Below, piece by piece: positions 1-9,038 of a stretch of DNA of 64,000 bases. This DNA comes from Hoeflea sp038900095. Its GTDB lineage: Bacteria; Pseudomonadota; Alphaproteobacteria; Rhizobiales; Rhizobiaceae. Made by a program: the position numbers and the translations under genes. Below the pieces are notes generated by a model. It saw nothing but the letters and a program-made list of their open reading frames with translations. It was not told the DNA's origin and did no database searches. Every line of letters begins with the position of its first letter. The first letter of the stretch is position 1. Where the stretch lies: contig NZ_JBBMQQ010000001.1 in assembly GCF_038900095.1 (NCBI RefSeq), positions 434,001 through 498,000 on the forward strand. The letters run 5' to 3'.

Positions 1-965
1 AGTTCGAGCTGGGAGACGGAAGCCTGGGGCGGGGGGCGATGACCCGGCCAGTGGCTGTCTGCTCACCGGTCGATTGCGGCAGCCAGGCGGGCGAATATTT
101 TCCCTTTGCCTATGGACCGGAATTGCCGGATGAGCAGAGCCCCGACGATCTGAAATCCGTCTGCTTTGATGGCGAGGTGGTTGACGCCCCGCTCGATATC
201 GTCGGAGCGCCGCGGCTTGTGATCCGCGCCCGATCGGACAAGCCGATGGCGCAAGTGGCTGTCCGGCTGTGTGATCTGCGTCCGGATGGAACCTCGGCGC
301 TGATCACCATGGGGGTTTTCAACCTGACCCACAGGACCTCCGCGGAGACACCGGAGCTGCTGACACCCGGAGAAGGGTTTGACGCGACAATAGCGCTTGA
401 CCAGATCGCCTACCGGATTCCCGCCGGTCACCGGCTGCGGATTGCGGTCTCGACCAGCTACTGGCCGTTCATCTGGCCCGCGCCGGAACATGCCACGGTG
501 ACGCTTGAAGCCGGTACGCTCGAGCTTCCCTGCCGTACGGTGCTGGCGGACAAGAATGAATGCAGCTTTGAAAAGCCGGTTGGAGCCGAGCCATGGCGCC
601 ATGAAAACCTCAGGCCATCCGCCTCGACGCGAACAACCGAAACCGATGCCGAAACCGGTGTTGTCACCACATCCATCTTCAATGATGCGGGCGAGAACCG
701 CGATCTCGGGCACGGGCTTGTCTCCGGCAGTACGACGCATGAGCGCTGGTCGATCCATCCGGACGATCCGTTGTCGGCCACCGTCCATATCCGCTGGGAG
801 CAGACCGGCGGACGCGACAGGTGGTGGACCAAAACAGTCACCGAGATGGACATGCGCTGCGACAAGGACTGGTTTTACATCACCGGGAAACTGGTGGCGA
901 CGGAGAATGACACGGTGATGTTCGACAAGGAATGGGACGAGCGGATTGCACGCCGGTTCGTTTGA
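1..965 (+). CDS. CocE/NonD-type hydrolase, C-terminal part (5' truncated by window)
   Basis: The reading frame is open back to the first bases of the window, so this is the 3' part of a longer gene; the ATG at 39 is internal. The visible ~320 residues look like the C-terminal jelly-roll domain of the X-Pro dipeptidyl-peptidase/cocaine esterase family: a beta-rich stretch with PLDIVGAPRLVIRA, VRLCDLRPDG and the IPAGHRLRIAVSTSYWPFIW segment is typical of PepX_C. The catalytic alpha/beta-hydrolase domain with Ser/Asp/His lies upstream and cannot be seen. Family members hydrolyse acyl or peptide-like esters and amides. The substrate is unknown. It ends 25 bp before a convergent esterase gene. Confidence 0.8.
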   Translation, partial: FELGDGSLGRGAMTRPVAVCSPVDCGSQAGEYFPFAYGPELPDEQSPDDLKSVCFDGEVVDAPLDIVGAPRLVIRARSDKPMAQVAVRLCDLRPDGTSALITMGVFNLTHRTSAETPELLTPGEGFDATIALDQIAYRIPAGHRLRIAVSTSYWPFIWPAPEHATVTLEAGTLELPCRTVLADKNECSFEKPVGAEPWRHENLRPSASTRTTETDAETGVVTTSIFNDAGENRDLGHGLVSGSTTHERWSIHPDDPLSATVHIRWEQTGGRDRWWTKTVTEMDMRCDKDWFYITGKLVATENDTVMFDKEWDERIARRFV

Positions 966-989
966 GCCGGGGGGAAATCTGGATGGGGT

Positions 990-1979
990 TCAGTAGGGCC
1001 ATTCGCCTGCGCCGAGTGCCTTGAAGCCGGATATCATCCGGGTGAAGCTTTCACGGGCACGGCTGACCGAATGTCGTGCCCGAAGATAGCCGTGGACAAG
1101 CCCCTTTTCCTCAAAGCAGACTGCCCGGCCTCCGGCCTTGTTCAACCGATCGCAATACTCCGGGGCATCGCCCGAGAGCGGATCGCATTCGCCGGTGATG
1201 ACAATGGTCGGCGGCATGCCGGAGAAATCGTCTGCTGCAAGCGGCGTGAAGGAAGGATCGTCCATCGGGGAGGTTCCGCCTGTCCGCAGGCTGTCATAAT
1301 AGAGCACATCGGCGGTGGTCAGCATCGGTGCCTTGGCATGGCTGACGAAGCTGCCCTTGCTGGTGTCCGCGCCAAGCAGCGGGTAAATCAGCAGCTGTCC
1401 TGCCGGCTTGTGATTGTCGCTGCGTGTCGCCCATGCCACTGCGGCGGCAAGATTGCCGCCGGCGCTGTCGCCGGCAAGGATCACCGGACGGTCGCGTTTG
1501 CCTGCAATGAAGCGGAATGCCGCAAGCGCATCGTCAAACTGGGCCGGATGCAGATGTTCGGGCGCCAGACGATAGTCAACAGCGACCACCTCGTATCCGG
1601 TTTGGTCACAGATCTCGGCGCAAATGCTGTCGTGGCTATCAAGCCCGCCAAGAATGAAGCCGCCGCCATGCAGATAGACCACCGTTGCCGCAGGTGCGGC
1701 GGAGTCTGGCAGGTATTCGCGCACCGGTATTGGCATGGCCGGGCCGGGGATGGAGAGGTCACGGACCGACACGCCCGAGGGGCGGCCGGCGTCGAACGCC
1801 CTGCACAATTCGTCATAGACGCGGCGCTGGCCCTGATGATCGAGGCTGGTCGCGGTCTCGGGGTAAAAGGCTGCCGATTTGTCAATGAATGCCCAGGTTT
1901 CGTCGTCAAGCAGGGTATCGTAGGGGGCGGGGCGCAATGGCGTGTCCTTCTCGTTTGAAAGCTTGGTGTTGACGCCCAT
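990..1979 (-). CDS. alpha/beta hydrolase, HSL-type esterase
   Basis: About 329 residues. It shows the oxyanion-hole motif HGGGFILGG, the nucleophile elbow GDSAGGN, and the late Asp and His of the triad (GECDPLSGDA and LVHGYLRARHS), the signature of the hormone-sensitive lipase/arylacetamide deacetylase family. Such enzymes cleave short-chain esters or amides in the cytoplasm. I chose the ATG at 1979; an upstream in-frame TTG at 2006 is less likely, and no clear ribosome site supports either. It is divergent from the HAD gene with only ~40 bp between starts. Some HSL-type hydrolases act as arylformamidases, so a link to the kynurenine genes downstream is conceivable, but nothing here shows it. 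Confidence 0.85.
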   Translation of the reverse strand: MGVNTKLSNEKDTPLRPAPYDTLLDDETWAFIDKSAAFYPETATSLDHQGQRRVYDELCRAFDAGRPSGVSVRDLSIPGPAMPIPVREYLPDSAAPAATVVYLHGGGFILGGLDSHDSICAEICDQTGYEVVAVDYRLAPEHLHPAQFDDALAAFRFIAGKRDRPVILAGDSAGGNLAAAVAWATRSDNHKPAGQLLIYPLLGADTSKGSFVSHAKAPMLTTADVLYYDSLRTGGTSPMDDPSFTPLAADDFSGMPPTIVITGECDPLSGDAPEYCDRLNKAGGRAVCFEEKGLVHGYLRARHSVSRARESFTRMISGFKALGAGEWPY

Positions 1980-2020
1980 GCAATCGCGGGGCACAGCTTG
2001 TGTCAAACCGGAAAAGCATC

Positions 2021-2740
2021 ATGACATGGAAATTGGGTAATGAGATCAAGGCAATCCTGTTCGACAAGGATGGCACGCTGATCGATTTTGACAAAACCTG
2101 GGCCAAGATCAACCGCAAGGGTGCGCTGATTGCAGCGGATGGCGACGCGGCGCTCGCCGACATCCTGCTTGTCGAATGCGGGATGGACCTTTCGACCGGG
2201 AAGACCCGGGCAGACAGCATGTTCGCAGCGGCGAATGCCAGCGAGATCGCGGCGCACATGGTGGCGCATGGCAGCCCGTTCGAGCCGGAAGAACTGATGC
2301 GGCGGCTCGACCAGACCTTTGTCGAGGGAGCTGAATCACCGTGGCCGATATGCGACCTCAAGGCCCTGATGCAGACGCTTGCCGGGGCCGGACTGTCCCT
2401 TGGCATCGCTTCAAGCGACGGGGAAGCCAGCATCCGCCGCACGGTCGAGGTGCTCGAGCTGTCATCCGAAATCGATTTTATCGCCGGCTACGACAGCGGG
2501 TACGGCCCGAAACCCGAGCCGGGCATGCTGCTGGCCTTTGCCGCGCACCTGGGACTGGAACCGTCGCAGATCGCCATGATCGGCGACAACGGCCACGATA
2601 TGGAGATGGCGCGGGCGGCGGCGGCGGGCGCTGCCATCGGCGTGTTGTCGGGAACCGGCACGCGCCAGACCCTTGAGGCGTTGGCGGATGTGCTGATCGG
2701 ATCGGTGGCGGATCTGCCTGCGCTGCTGGCCGCACGATAG
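2021..2740 (+). CDS. HAD-superfamily hydrolase (phosphoglycolate phosphatase-like)
   Basis: 239 residues with all four HAD motifs: FDKDGTLIDFD (nucleophile Asp15 and acid Asp17), a motif II Ser in GIASSDGEA, the motif III Lys in YGPKPEPGML, and GDNGHDMEMA for the metal-binding acids. The helical insert between motifs I and II marks a C1-cap, beta-phosphoglucomutase/Gph-like phosphatase, acting on a small phosphorylated metabolite in the cytoplasm; the substrate cannot be read from sequence. The ATG at 2021 puts motif I about 14 residues in, as is usual; a GTG at 2000 is the alternative. It converges on the ATPase gene at 2774 and shares a hairpin with it. Confidence 0.85.
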   Translation: MTWKLGNEIKAILFDKDGTLIDFDKTWAKINRKGALIAADGDAALADILLVECGMDLSTGKTRADSMFAAANASEIAAHMVAHGSPFEPEELMRRLDQTFVEGAESPWPICDLKALMQTLAGAGLSLGIASSDGEASIRRTVEVLELSSEIDFIAGYDSGYGPKPEPGMLLAFAAHLGLEPSQIAMIGDNGHDMEMARAAAAGAAIGVLSGTGTRQTLEALADVLIGSVADLPALLAAR

Positions 2741-2745
2741 CTTGT

Positions 2746-2773
2746 GCGGCCCCAAGGCACAGGTGGGGGCCGC
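2746..2773. terminator. hairpin between convergent genes
   Basis: GCGGCCCC (2746-2753) pairs perfectly with GGGGCCGC (2766-2773), with a 12-nt loop. It fills the 33-bp gap between the convergent HAD and ABC ATPase genes. Neither side has a T tract, so it may protect mRNA ends or act as a weak bidirectional terminator. Confidence 0.5.
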
Positions 2774-4393
2774 TCAGTCGTCGCGATGTTCGAGCAGGTT
2801 GGTGAGCCAGTCGGGATCCATTTCCGGCACCGATGACAACAGCAGCTTTGTGTAGTCGGGGTAGGGCGGCGACAGGATCTCGCTCTTGAGGCCCTGCTCG
2901 ACAACCTCGCCTTCGAGCATCACCACGATCTCGTCGGAGATCGCCTTCACCGTGGCGATGTCATGGGTGATGAACAGGTATGTGATGTTGTATTTCTTCT
3001 GCAGCCGCAGCAGCAATTGCAGGATGCCTTCCTGCACGATCTGGTCGAGCGCCGAGGTGACCTCGTCGCAGATGATGACATCCGGTCTGGCAGCCAGTGC
3101 GCGGGCAATGCAGATGCGTTGCTTCTGGCCACCGGACAGCTCGGAGGGCAACCGGTCCATGAAACTCTCGTCGAGCTCGATCATGTCCAGTAGTTCGAGG
3201 ATGCGTTCCTCGCGCGCTTTGCCTTTAAGCCCGAGATAGAACTCCAGCGGCCGGCCGATGATGTCCTCGACAGTCTGACGCGGGTTCATCGCCGTATCGG
3301 CCATCTGGTAGATCATCTGGATTTGTTGCAACTGTTCCTTGCTGCGATCCTTCAGAGCGGCTGGAAGCGGCTCGCCGTTGAAGAGCACTTCTCCGGCCGA
3401 TGGCGGCAGCAGGCCGGTGATTACCCGTGCGGTGGTTGACTTTCCCGATCCGGATTCGCCGACAACTGCGACGGTTCGCCCGCGCGGAATCGACATCGAG
3501 ACATCAAACAGCACCTTCACGTCGCCATAGGCGGCGTCGACATTGTTGATCGACAGGACGATATCCTCGCCCTTGACCTCTGGCTTTTCCAAAGCCCGGA
3601 CCGACCAGAGCGACTTGGTATAGGCTTCCTTGGGTTCGGTCAGCATTTGCCGGGTCGGGGCCTGTTCGACCTCTTCGCCGTAGCGCAGCACCTTGATGAC
3701 GTCGGCCATCTGCGCAACCACGGCCAGATCGTGGGTGATGTAGATCGCAGCGGTGTTGAATTCCTCGACGATGTTGCGCATCGCGGCGAGAACCTCGACC
3801 TGGGTGGTGACATCGAGCGCGGTTGTCGGTTCGTCAAAGATGATCAGATCCGGGCGCGGTGACATCGCCATGGCCGTCATCACCCGCTGCAGCTGTCCGC
3901 CCGAGACCTGGTGCGGATAGCGGCTGCCGATGGTTTCCGGATCGGGCAATTGCAGGGCGCGGTACAGTTCCACCGCATCGGCGCGCGATTCCGCATCGGG
4001 GCGGATGTGGCGCCGGTTGGCGGCTTCCACGGTCTGGTCGATCAGCCGGTGTGCCGGGTTGAAGGATGCCGCGGCGGATTGCGCCACATAGGCGATGCGG
4101 GTTCCCCACAGCGCCCGTTTTTCCGAATCCCTGGCCTTCACCAGATCGATGCCGTCGAACATGATCGAGCCGCCGGTCAGCTTGCAGCCGGGCTGGGTGT
4201 AGCCCATCGCGGCCTTGCCGAGGGTGGACTTTCCCGCGCCGGATTCGCCGATCAACCCAAGAATTTCGCCGCGCCTGAGCGTCAGGTCGACGCCCTTGAT
4301 GATCTGGTGCCAGCTTCGGTCGGAATAGCCGTCGATGCGGACATCGCGCATTTCCAGCAGGATTTCGTTGTTGGGTTCTGAGGTATCTGTCAT
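2774..4393 (-). CDS. peptide-type ABC importer, fused double ATPase
   Basis: 539 residues containing two complete ABC ATPase domains, equivalent to DppD and DppF joined. Domain 1 has Walker A GESGAGKST, signature VSGGQLQR and Walker B LIIFDEPTTALD; domain 2 has GESGSGKST, LSGGQKQR and VIICDEVTSALD. Each domain is followed by the oligopeptide-transporter C-terminal extension, the second ending in the usual PPYPDYTKLLLSSVP-like stretch. It powers import of a peptide or other family 5 substrate through the two permeases encoded just upstream, whose operon it ends. Its start overlaps the permease stop by 4 bp (ATGA), a sign of translational coupling. Confidence 0.93.
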   Translation of the reverse strand: MTDTSEPNNEILLEMRDVRIDGYSDRSWHQIIKGVDLTLRRGEILGLIGESGAGKSTLGKAAMGYTQPGCKLTGGSIMFDGIDLVKARDSEKRALWGTRIAYVAQSAAASFNPAHRLIDQTVEAANRRHIRPDAESRADAVELYRALQLPDPETIGSRYPHQVSGGQLQRVMTAMAMSPRPDLIIFDEPTTALDVTTQVEVLAAMRNIVEEFNTAAIYITHDLAVVAQMADVIKVLRYGEEVEQAPTRQMLTEPKEAYTKSLWSVRALEKPEVKGEDIVLSINNVDAAYGDVKVLFDVSMSIPRGRTVAVVGESGSGKSTTARVITGLLPPSAGEVLFNGEPLPAALKDRSKEQLQQIQMIYQMADTAMNPRQTVEDIIGRPLEFYLGLKGKAREERILELLDMIELDESFMDRLPSELSGGQKQRICIARALAARPDVIICDEVTSALDQIVQEGILQLLLRLQKKYNITYLFITHDIATVKAISDEIVVMLEGEVVEQGLKSEILSPPYPDYTKLLLSSVPEMDPDWLTNLLEHRDD

Positions 4394-5304
4394 TCGCGAA
4401 GACCGCTCGTTTTCTGCAGGAACCAGTCGACGATGAAGTTGACGGCGACGGTCAACAGCGCAATCGCGGCAGCCGGCAGGAGCGGCGTGATGGCCGCTGT
4501 CATGTCGTATTTGGCGAACTGGATCAGCGAGGCGTTTGCACGCACCATCGAGCCCCAGTCAGCCGTTGGCGGCTGGATGCCGACGCCGAGGAACGACAAG
4601 GCGGCAATGGTCAGGAAGACGAAGCAGAAGCGCAATCCGAACTCGGCCACCAGCGGCGGCATGATGTTGGGCAGGATTTCCCGGCGCATGATCCAGCCAA
4701 GGCCTTCGCCGCGCAGTTTGGCTGCCTCGACATAGTCCATCACCGCGACATTGACAGCGACGGCGCGGGTGAGGCGGAACACGCGGGTGGAATCGAGCAC
4801 CGCGATGATCATGATCAGGCTGGTGATGGTGGAGCCGAAGATCGACAGCAGCATCAGCGCGAAGATCAGGCTTGGAATGGCCATCAGAACGTCGACGACG
4901 CGGCTGAGCCCCTGGTCGAGCCATCTTCGGTTGATTGCCGCCACCAGGCCCAGTCCGCCACCGATCAGGAAGGAGAGAAAGGTGGTTGCCAGCGCAATGC
5001 CCATGGTGTTGCGGGCGCCGTAAATCAGGCGGGTGAGAACGTCGCGGCCGATCTGGTCGGTGCCGAAGAAGAACTCGTCTCCCCATGGTGCGAAGGGAAC
5101 GGGATGGATCTCGGCTTCGCCATAGGGCGCGATGACATCGGCGAAAATCGCCACGAGGATGTAAAGCGAGACCACGATCATGCCGAACCAGGCACTTGGC
5201 GGGGCGGATTTCATCAGAAGGCCGAACCGCTCGAGGCGGCTGCGGCGTTTGCGGACTGCGCCGACTTCTGCTGACGCTGTGTAGGTGTCTGGTTGCTCGC
5301 TCAT
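4390..5304 (-). CDS. peptide-type ABC importer permease (DppC-like)
   Basis: 304 residues with six predicted membrane segments and a cytoplasmic N-terminal tail before the first helix, as in DppC/OppC. The BPD_transp_1 EAA loop is visible as EAAKLRGEGLGWIMRREILPN, followed by the conserved FLGVGIQPPTADWGSM segment. It forms the inner-membrane channel with the DppB-like partner. Middle gene of the permease-permease-ATPase operon, overlapping both neighbours by 4 bp. The substrate is set by the divergent binding protein at 6687. Confidence 0.92.
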   Translation of the reverse strand: MSEQPDTYTASAEVGAVRKRRSRLERFGLLMKSAPPSAWFGMIVVSLYILVAIFADVIAPYGEAEIHPVPFAPWGDEFFFGTDQIGRDVLTRLIYGARNTMGIALATTFLSFLIGGGLGLVAAINRRWLDQGLSRVVDVLMAIPSLIFALMLLSIFGSTITSLIMIIAVLDSTRVFRLTRAVAVNVAVMDYVEAAKLRGEGLGWIMRREILPNIMPPLVAEFGLRFCFVFLTIAALSFLGVGIQPPTADWGSMVRANASLIQFAKYDMTAAITPLLPAAAIALLTVAVNFIVDWFLQKTSGLRE

Positions 5305-6281
5305 CTGGGGTGCAACAATCGCGGGTTGGTGACAATGCCGATGATGTCGGCGGTCAGGTTAAGCAGGATGTAGGTGGCTGCGAAGATCAGCGCACAGGCC
5401 TGGACCACGGGAATATCGCGGCTGGTCACTGCGTCGACCATCAGCTGGCCGACGCCGGGATAGACGAAGACCACTTCAACCACCACCACGCCGACGACCA
5501 GGTAGGCGAGGTTGAAGGCGATGACGGTGGCGATCGGCGCCCAGGCATTGGGCAGGGCGTGCTTGAGGATGATCTCGGAACGCGAGGCCCCCTTGAGCCG
5601 CGCCATCTCGATATAGGGACTGGCCAGCAGGTTGATGATGGCCGCACGGGTCATGCGCATCATGTGTGCGACAATCACCAGGGTCAGCGTCAGCGCGGGC
5701 AGGGCCACGCGATAGAGCCGCTCGCCGAGGGCGGTCGATGCATCGATGTTGGCCAGAGAAGGAAACACCGGCCACAGCGAGGCCAGGAACAGGATCAGGA
5801 TGTAGGCAACGAAGAATTCCGGTGTCGAGATGGTGGTCAGCGTCACCGCATTGACGATTCGGTCGTAGGCCGTGTTGCGGTAGAGCGCTGCCGTCAGTCC
5901 CAGAAACAGTGCCAGAGGCACGGCGATCAGGGCTGTCACGCCAGCCAGAAACAGCGTGTTCCAGAGCCGTGGCATGACCAGGTCAACGACCTTGCGCGAG
6001 CGGTCCTGTCCGGATGCGTTGCGGCCCGAGAAAGATGTTCCGAGATCGCCCTGAAGCACGGAGCCGACCCACTCGAAATAGCGGACCGGTGCCGGTTTAT
6101 CGAGGCCCAGTTCCTTGCGGAAGGCGGCAACGGTTTCCTTGGTGGCGGCCTGACCGAGAACCGCTTCACTGAAGTCTCCGGGCAGCATTGAAATGGAACT
6201 GAAGATGATGGCTGAGACGACGAAGAGCGTGGCTATGCCCATCCCAAGTCGTTTCACAATGGTCGACAGTACTGCATTCAA
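5301..6281 (-). CDS. peptide-type ABC importer permease (DppB-like)
   Basis: 326 residues. It has an N-terminal membrane helix, a periplasmic loop containing ELGLDKPAPVRYFEWVG and GDLGTSFSGR (the family DppB/OppB pattern), then the transmembrane core with the EAA loop MARLKGASRSEIILKHALPNA and a C-terminal FVYPGVGQLMVDAV segment. It is the first gene of the minus-strand permease operon. Its start lies 405 bp from the divergent binding-protein gene, which implies a shared regulatory region. Confidence 0.92.
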   Translation of the reverse strand: MNAVLSTIVKRLGMGIATLFVVSAIIFSSISMLPGDFSEAVLGQAATKETVAAFRKELGLDKPAPVRYFEWVGSVLQGDLGTSFSGRNASGQDRSRKVVDLVMPRLWNTLFLAGVTALIAVPLALFLGLTAALYRNTAYDRIVNAVTLTTISTPEFFVAYILILFLASLWPVFPSLANIDASTALGERLYRVALPALTLTLVIVAHMMRMTRAAIINLLASPYIEMARLKGASRSEIILKHALPNAWAPIATVIAFNLAYLVVGVVVVEVVFVYPGVGQLMVDAVTSRDIPVVQACALIFAATYILLNLTADIIGIVTNPRLLHPR

Positions 6282-6686
6282 ATGCGCATTCCCCTTGTTG
6301 ATTTATGGTCTTGTCGCCATTTTCCCGGGGTCTGCTGGCCAAATTGCTATCAGCGGCCCGGTACTGGTCCTCATTGTTGACCAGCAATGTTGCGTTTGTA
6401 AACTGGCTAAGCAGATAATACAAAAAATGTGCAGAGGATGAATTGGTGACTCAACTCCGGCCGGGCTGCCGGGGATGAAATCCGACATGCTGACATCTGG
6501 CTATAACGATAACTTACGCTTTGCCCTTACATTTTTCGGTCTTGGGGTTTAAAACCTGACAGTATCATTGCGCCGGTCCGGCCGTTGGCGAACCTTGCCA
6601 GCGAGACAGGCCAGGCGAGGATTTCTGGTGTTGTGTTTTGCGCAATGCCGACAATTATAAATTTTGGGAACCTAACGGAGAATACC
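6282..6686. promoter_or_regulatory. divergent intergenic region between permease operon and binding protein
   Basis: 405 bp with no convincing gene; it is visibly more AT-rich than the flanking coding sequence, especially 6400-6440, 6505-6560 and 6630-6670. A TATAAA (6656-6661) sits about 25 bp before the ribosome site of the binding-protein gene, and ATTATCTG-like sequence occurs on the minus strand near 6415. These are only plausible promoter elements; no operator palindrome or riboswitch is recognised. Both transcription units of the importer must start here. Confidence 0.45.
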
Positions 6687-8294
6687 ATGAGAGACGAATA
6701 TCTTAAGAAGCAGGCACGCTGGCTCAGCGAAGGCCAGATCGGCCGCCGCCAGTTCATCAAGGCTGCCATTGCCGCAGGTCTGGCCGTGCCATCCGCTCTG
6801 ACGCTGGCCACCGACGTGCTCGCCGCAACGCCCAAAAAGGGTGGCAAGCTTCGCTTTGGTTCGTCCTACGGTTCGACCACGGATGCGCTTGATCCCGGCA
6901 CGTCTGAAAACGGCATGTCGCAGGCCATCAACTATGCCCGCGGCAACCAGCTCACCGAAGTGGGCAATGACGGCAAGCTTATTCCCGAACTTGCAGAAAG
7001 CTTCGAAGCCTCGAACGGCGCCAAGACCTGGGTCTTCAACCTGCGCAAGGGTGTGGAATTCCACGACGGCAAGACCATGACTGCCGACGATGTGATCGCG
7101 ACTTTCAACTATCACCGCGATGAAAATTCCAAGTCGGCTGCCAAGGGCCTGCTGACCGCGGTCAAGGAGATCAAGAAGGACGGTGACAACCGGGTGATCT
7201 TCGAACTTGAAGGCGGCAATGCCGACTTCCCGTACATCGCTTCCGATTACCACATCATGATCATGCCTTCGGTCGATGGCCAGATTGAAGATGCCAACAG
7301 CCCGATCGGTACCGGCGGTTATATCATCGAGAGCTACGAAGCCGGCGTGCGCACCATGATGAAGCGCAACCCGAACTTCTTCAAGGAAGACCGCGCGCAT
7401 TTCGATGAGGTGGAATTCATCACGCTCGCCGATACCACTGCGCGGCAGAACGCCATCATGAACGGCGATGTCGACTTTATCGACAATGTCGACCCGAAGA
7501 CGGTGGCTCTGCTCGCCCGGGTGCCGACGCTTGATATCCTTCAGACAACCGGCACGCAGCATTACACCTTCCCGATGCGGGTCAATGCGGCTCCGTTCGA
7601 CAACTATGATCTGCGCATGGCGCTGAAATACGCGATCAAGCGCCAGGAACTGGTCGACAAGATCCTGCTCGGTCACGGCAAGCCCGGCAATGACGTGCCG
7701 GTCAACGCCTCGATGCCGTTCTTCAACACCGAACTGCCGGTGCATGAATTCGACGCCGAAAAGGCTGCCGAACACTACAAGAAGTCCGGCCATTCCGGCG
7801 CGATCCAGTTGTCCGTCTCCGATGCCGCCTTCCCGGGCGCTGTCGATGCGGCCCAGCTGATCGCGGCATCCGCCAAGGAAGCAGGGATCGAGATCGAACT
7901 GGTGCGCGAGCCCAGCGACGGTTACTGGTCCAACGTGTGGAACAAGAAGCCATGGAGCGCCTGCTACTGGAGCGGCCGCCCGACCCAGGACTGGATGTAC
8001 TCCTCGGCCTATACGGCCGATACCGAGTGGAACGACACCGCCTGGAAAACCGGCGAATCCGCAGACAAGTTCAACGAACTGGTTGTCATGGCGCGGTCGG
8101 AAACCGACGAAGCCAAGCGCAAGGACCAGTATTGGGAAGCACAGCGCTTGCTGCAGGATGATGGCGGCGCCATCGTCTCCATGTGGGCCAACTTCATTCA
8201 TGGCCATTCCAAGGCGCTGGCGCATGATGAAAATGTTGCAGCCAACTGGCAGGCCGACGGTGGCAAGCTGGCCGAACGCTGGTGGTTCGCCTGA
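6687..8294 (+). CDS. peptide-type ABC importer, periplasmic binding protein (family 5)
   Basis: 535 residues. The N-terminus carries a twin-arginine-type signal (GRRQFIKAAIAAGLAVP, then a hydrophobic run ending near LAATPKKGG), so export probably goes through Tat. The mature part has SBP_bac_5 hallmarks: the early KKGGKLRFG strand, GAKTWVFNLRKGVEFHDGK, and the DLRMALKYAIKRQELVDKIL helix. It binds a peptide-like, opine or other substrate and delivers it to the divergent permeases. The ATG at 6687 follows ACGGAG at a good spacing. A strong terminator follows at 8320. Confidence 0.92.
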   Translation: MRDEYLKKQARWLSEGQIGRRQFIKAAIAAGLAVPSALTLATDVLAATPKKGGKLRFGSSYGSTTDALDPGTSENGMSQAINYARGNQLTEVGNDGKLIPELAESFEASNGAKTWVFNLRKGVEFHDGKTMTADDVIATFNYHRDENSKSAAKGLLTAVKEIKKDGDNRVIFELEGGNADFPYIASDYHIMIMPSVDGQIEDANSPIGTGGYIIESYEAGVRTMMKRNPNFFKEDRAHFDEVEFITLADTTARQNAIMNGDVDFIDNVDPKTVALLARVPTLDILQTTGTQHYTFPMRVNAAPFDNYDLRMALKYAIKRQELVDKILLGHGKPGNDVPVNASMPFFNTELPVHEFDAEKAAEHYKKSGHSGAIQLSVSDAAFPGAVDAAQLIAASAKEAGIEIELVREPSDGYWSNVWNKKPWSACYWSGRPTQDWMYSSAYTADTEWNDTAWKTGESADKFNELVVMARSETDEAKRKDQYWEAQRLLQDDGGAIVSMWANFIHGHSKALAHDENVAANWQADGGKLAERWWFA

Positions 8295-8319
8295 TCCCAG
8301 GCTTTGACTGAAAACCATT

Positions 8320-8347
8320 CGGCCGCGGAGCAATCCGCGGCCGTTTT
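8320..8347 (+). terminator. Rho-independent terminator after the binding-protein gene
   Basis: CGGCCGCGGA pairs with TCCGCGGCCG across a GCAA tetraloop and is followed by TTTT: a 10-bp stem of canonical form, 25 bp after the stop codon. The convergent PACE gene ends 6 bp later. Confidence 0.85.
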
Positions 8348-8352
8348 GGTTT

Positions 8353-8817
8353 CTAGGCGGTCTCTTGCCGCTTTGCCGCGGTGGAATGGTGTCCGGACTG
8401 ATTGAGCGCGGGAACCGGAAATATCAGGTCATAGGCCCAATTGAAGGCAAAGGCGTAGAGCAGGTAGAAGACCGCGAACGAGATATCCATCAGGAATGCC
8501 TCGAGCAGGCTCATGCTCAGATACCAGGCGATGAACGGCAGCAGCACCAGCAGCAGCCCGGCCTCGAAGAGCACGGCATGGAAAATGCGGACGACGATCG
8601 ATTTTTGCACACGGCCATTGATCCGGAGCAGCGCATGGTCGAACATCAGATTGTAGAGATAATTCCAGCCGGTGGCGATCGTGGCGCTGACGACGGCGAC
8701 GATGCCAATGTCATCGAGTGGACGCCCGAATATCCAGGCTCCGAGCGGTATGACCAGAAAAAGCGCGATGATTTCAAAACTCAGCGCGTGACGAATTCTA
8801 TCCTTGGTGGTTCTCAT
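8353..8817 (-). CDS. PACE-family efflux transporter
   Basis: 154 residues with four hydrophobic helices arranged as two tandem bacterial transmembrane pairs: FEIIALFLVIPLGAWIF with WNYLYNLMFDHALLR, then FHAVLFEAGLLLVLLP with LLYAFAFNWAYDLIFP. The paired pattern, WNY/NWAYD motifs and length match the AceI-type PACE family of proton-coupled exporters of chlorhexidine, other biocides or polyamine-like cations. The start ATG at 8817 has a GGAG ahead of it. It stands alone, with 221 bp of non-coding sequence (8818-9038) upstream in which I see no further gene. Confidence 0.85.
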   Translation of the reverse strand: MRTTKDRIRHALSFEIIALFLVIPLGAWIFGRPLDDIGIVAVVSATIATGWNYLYNLMFDHALLRINGRVQKSIVVRIFHAVLFEAGLLLVLLPFIAWYLSMSLLEAFLMDISFAVFYLLYAFAFNWAYDLIFPVPALNQSGHHSTAAKRQETA

Positions 8818-9038
8818 GGAGCTCCCCGAGCAATTATCGGGTCGTCCCGAACACTGTTCCCGGATGGGGGAGGTCGTCCTCGCTTGCCGCCCTATGTAAG
8901 ATCATCAGTGCTGCGCTGCAAGAGATTTCCGGCCACCCGGCATCGAACTGTCTTGACTGAAGACGGTTCGATGCCGGGGTCCGAAATGGATAAAAAGCAT
9001 TTTATCAAAGACTTGCGGCAGCTTGCAGCAAGATCGAT

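Noticed and set aside
6672..8333. A 553-codon antisense frame opposite the first binding-protein gene
   Set aside because: The plus strand has a clear signal peptide and SBP family 5 motifs; the antisense translation is low-complexity with no recognisable fold.
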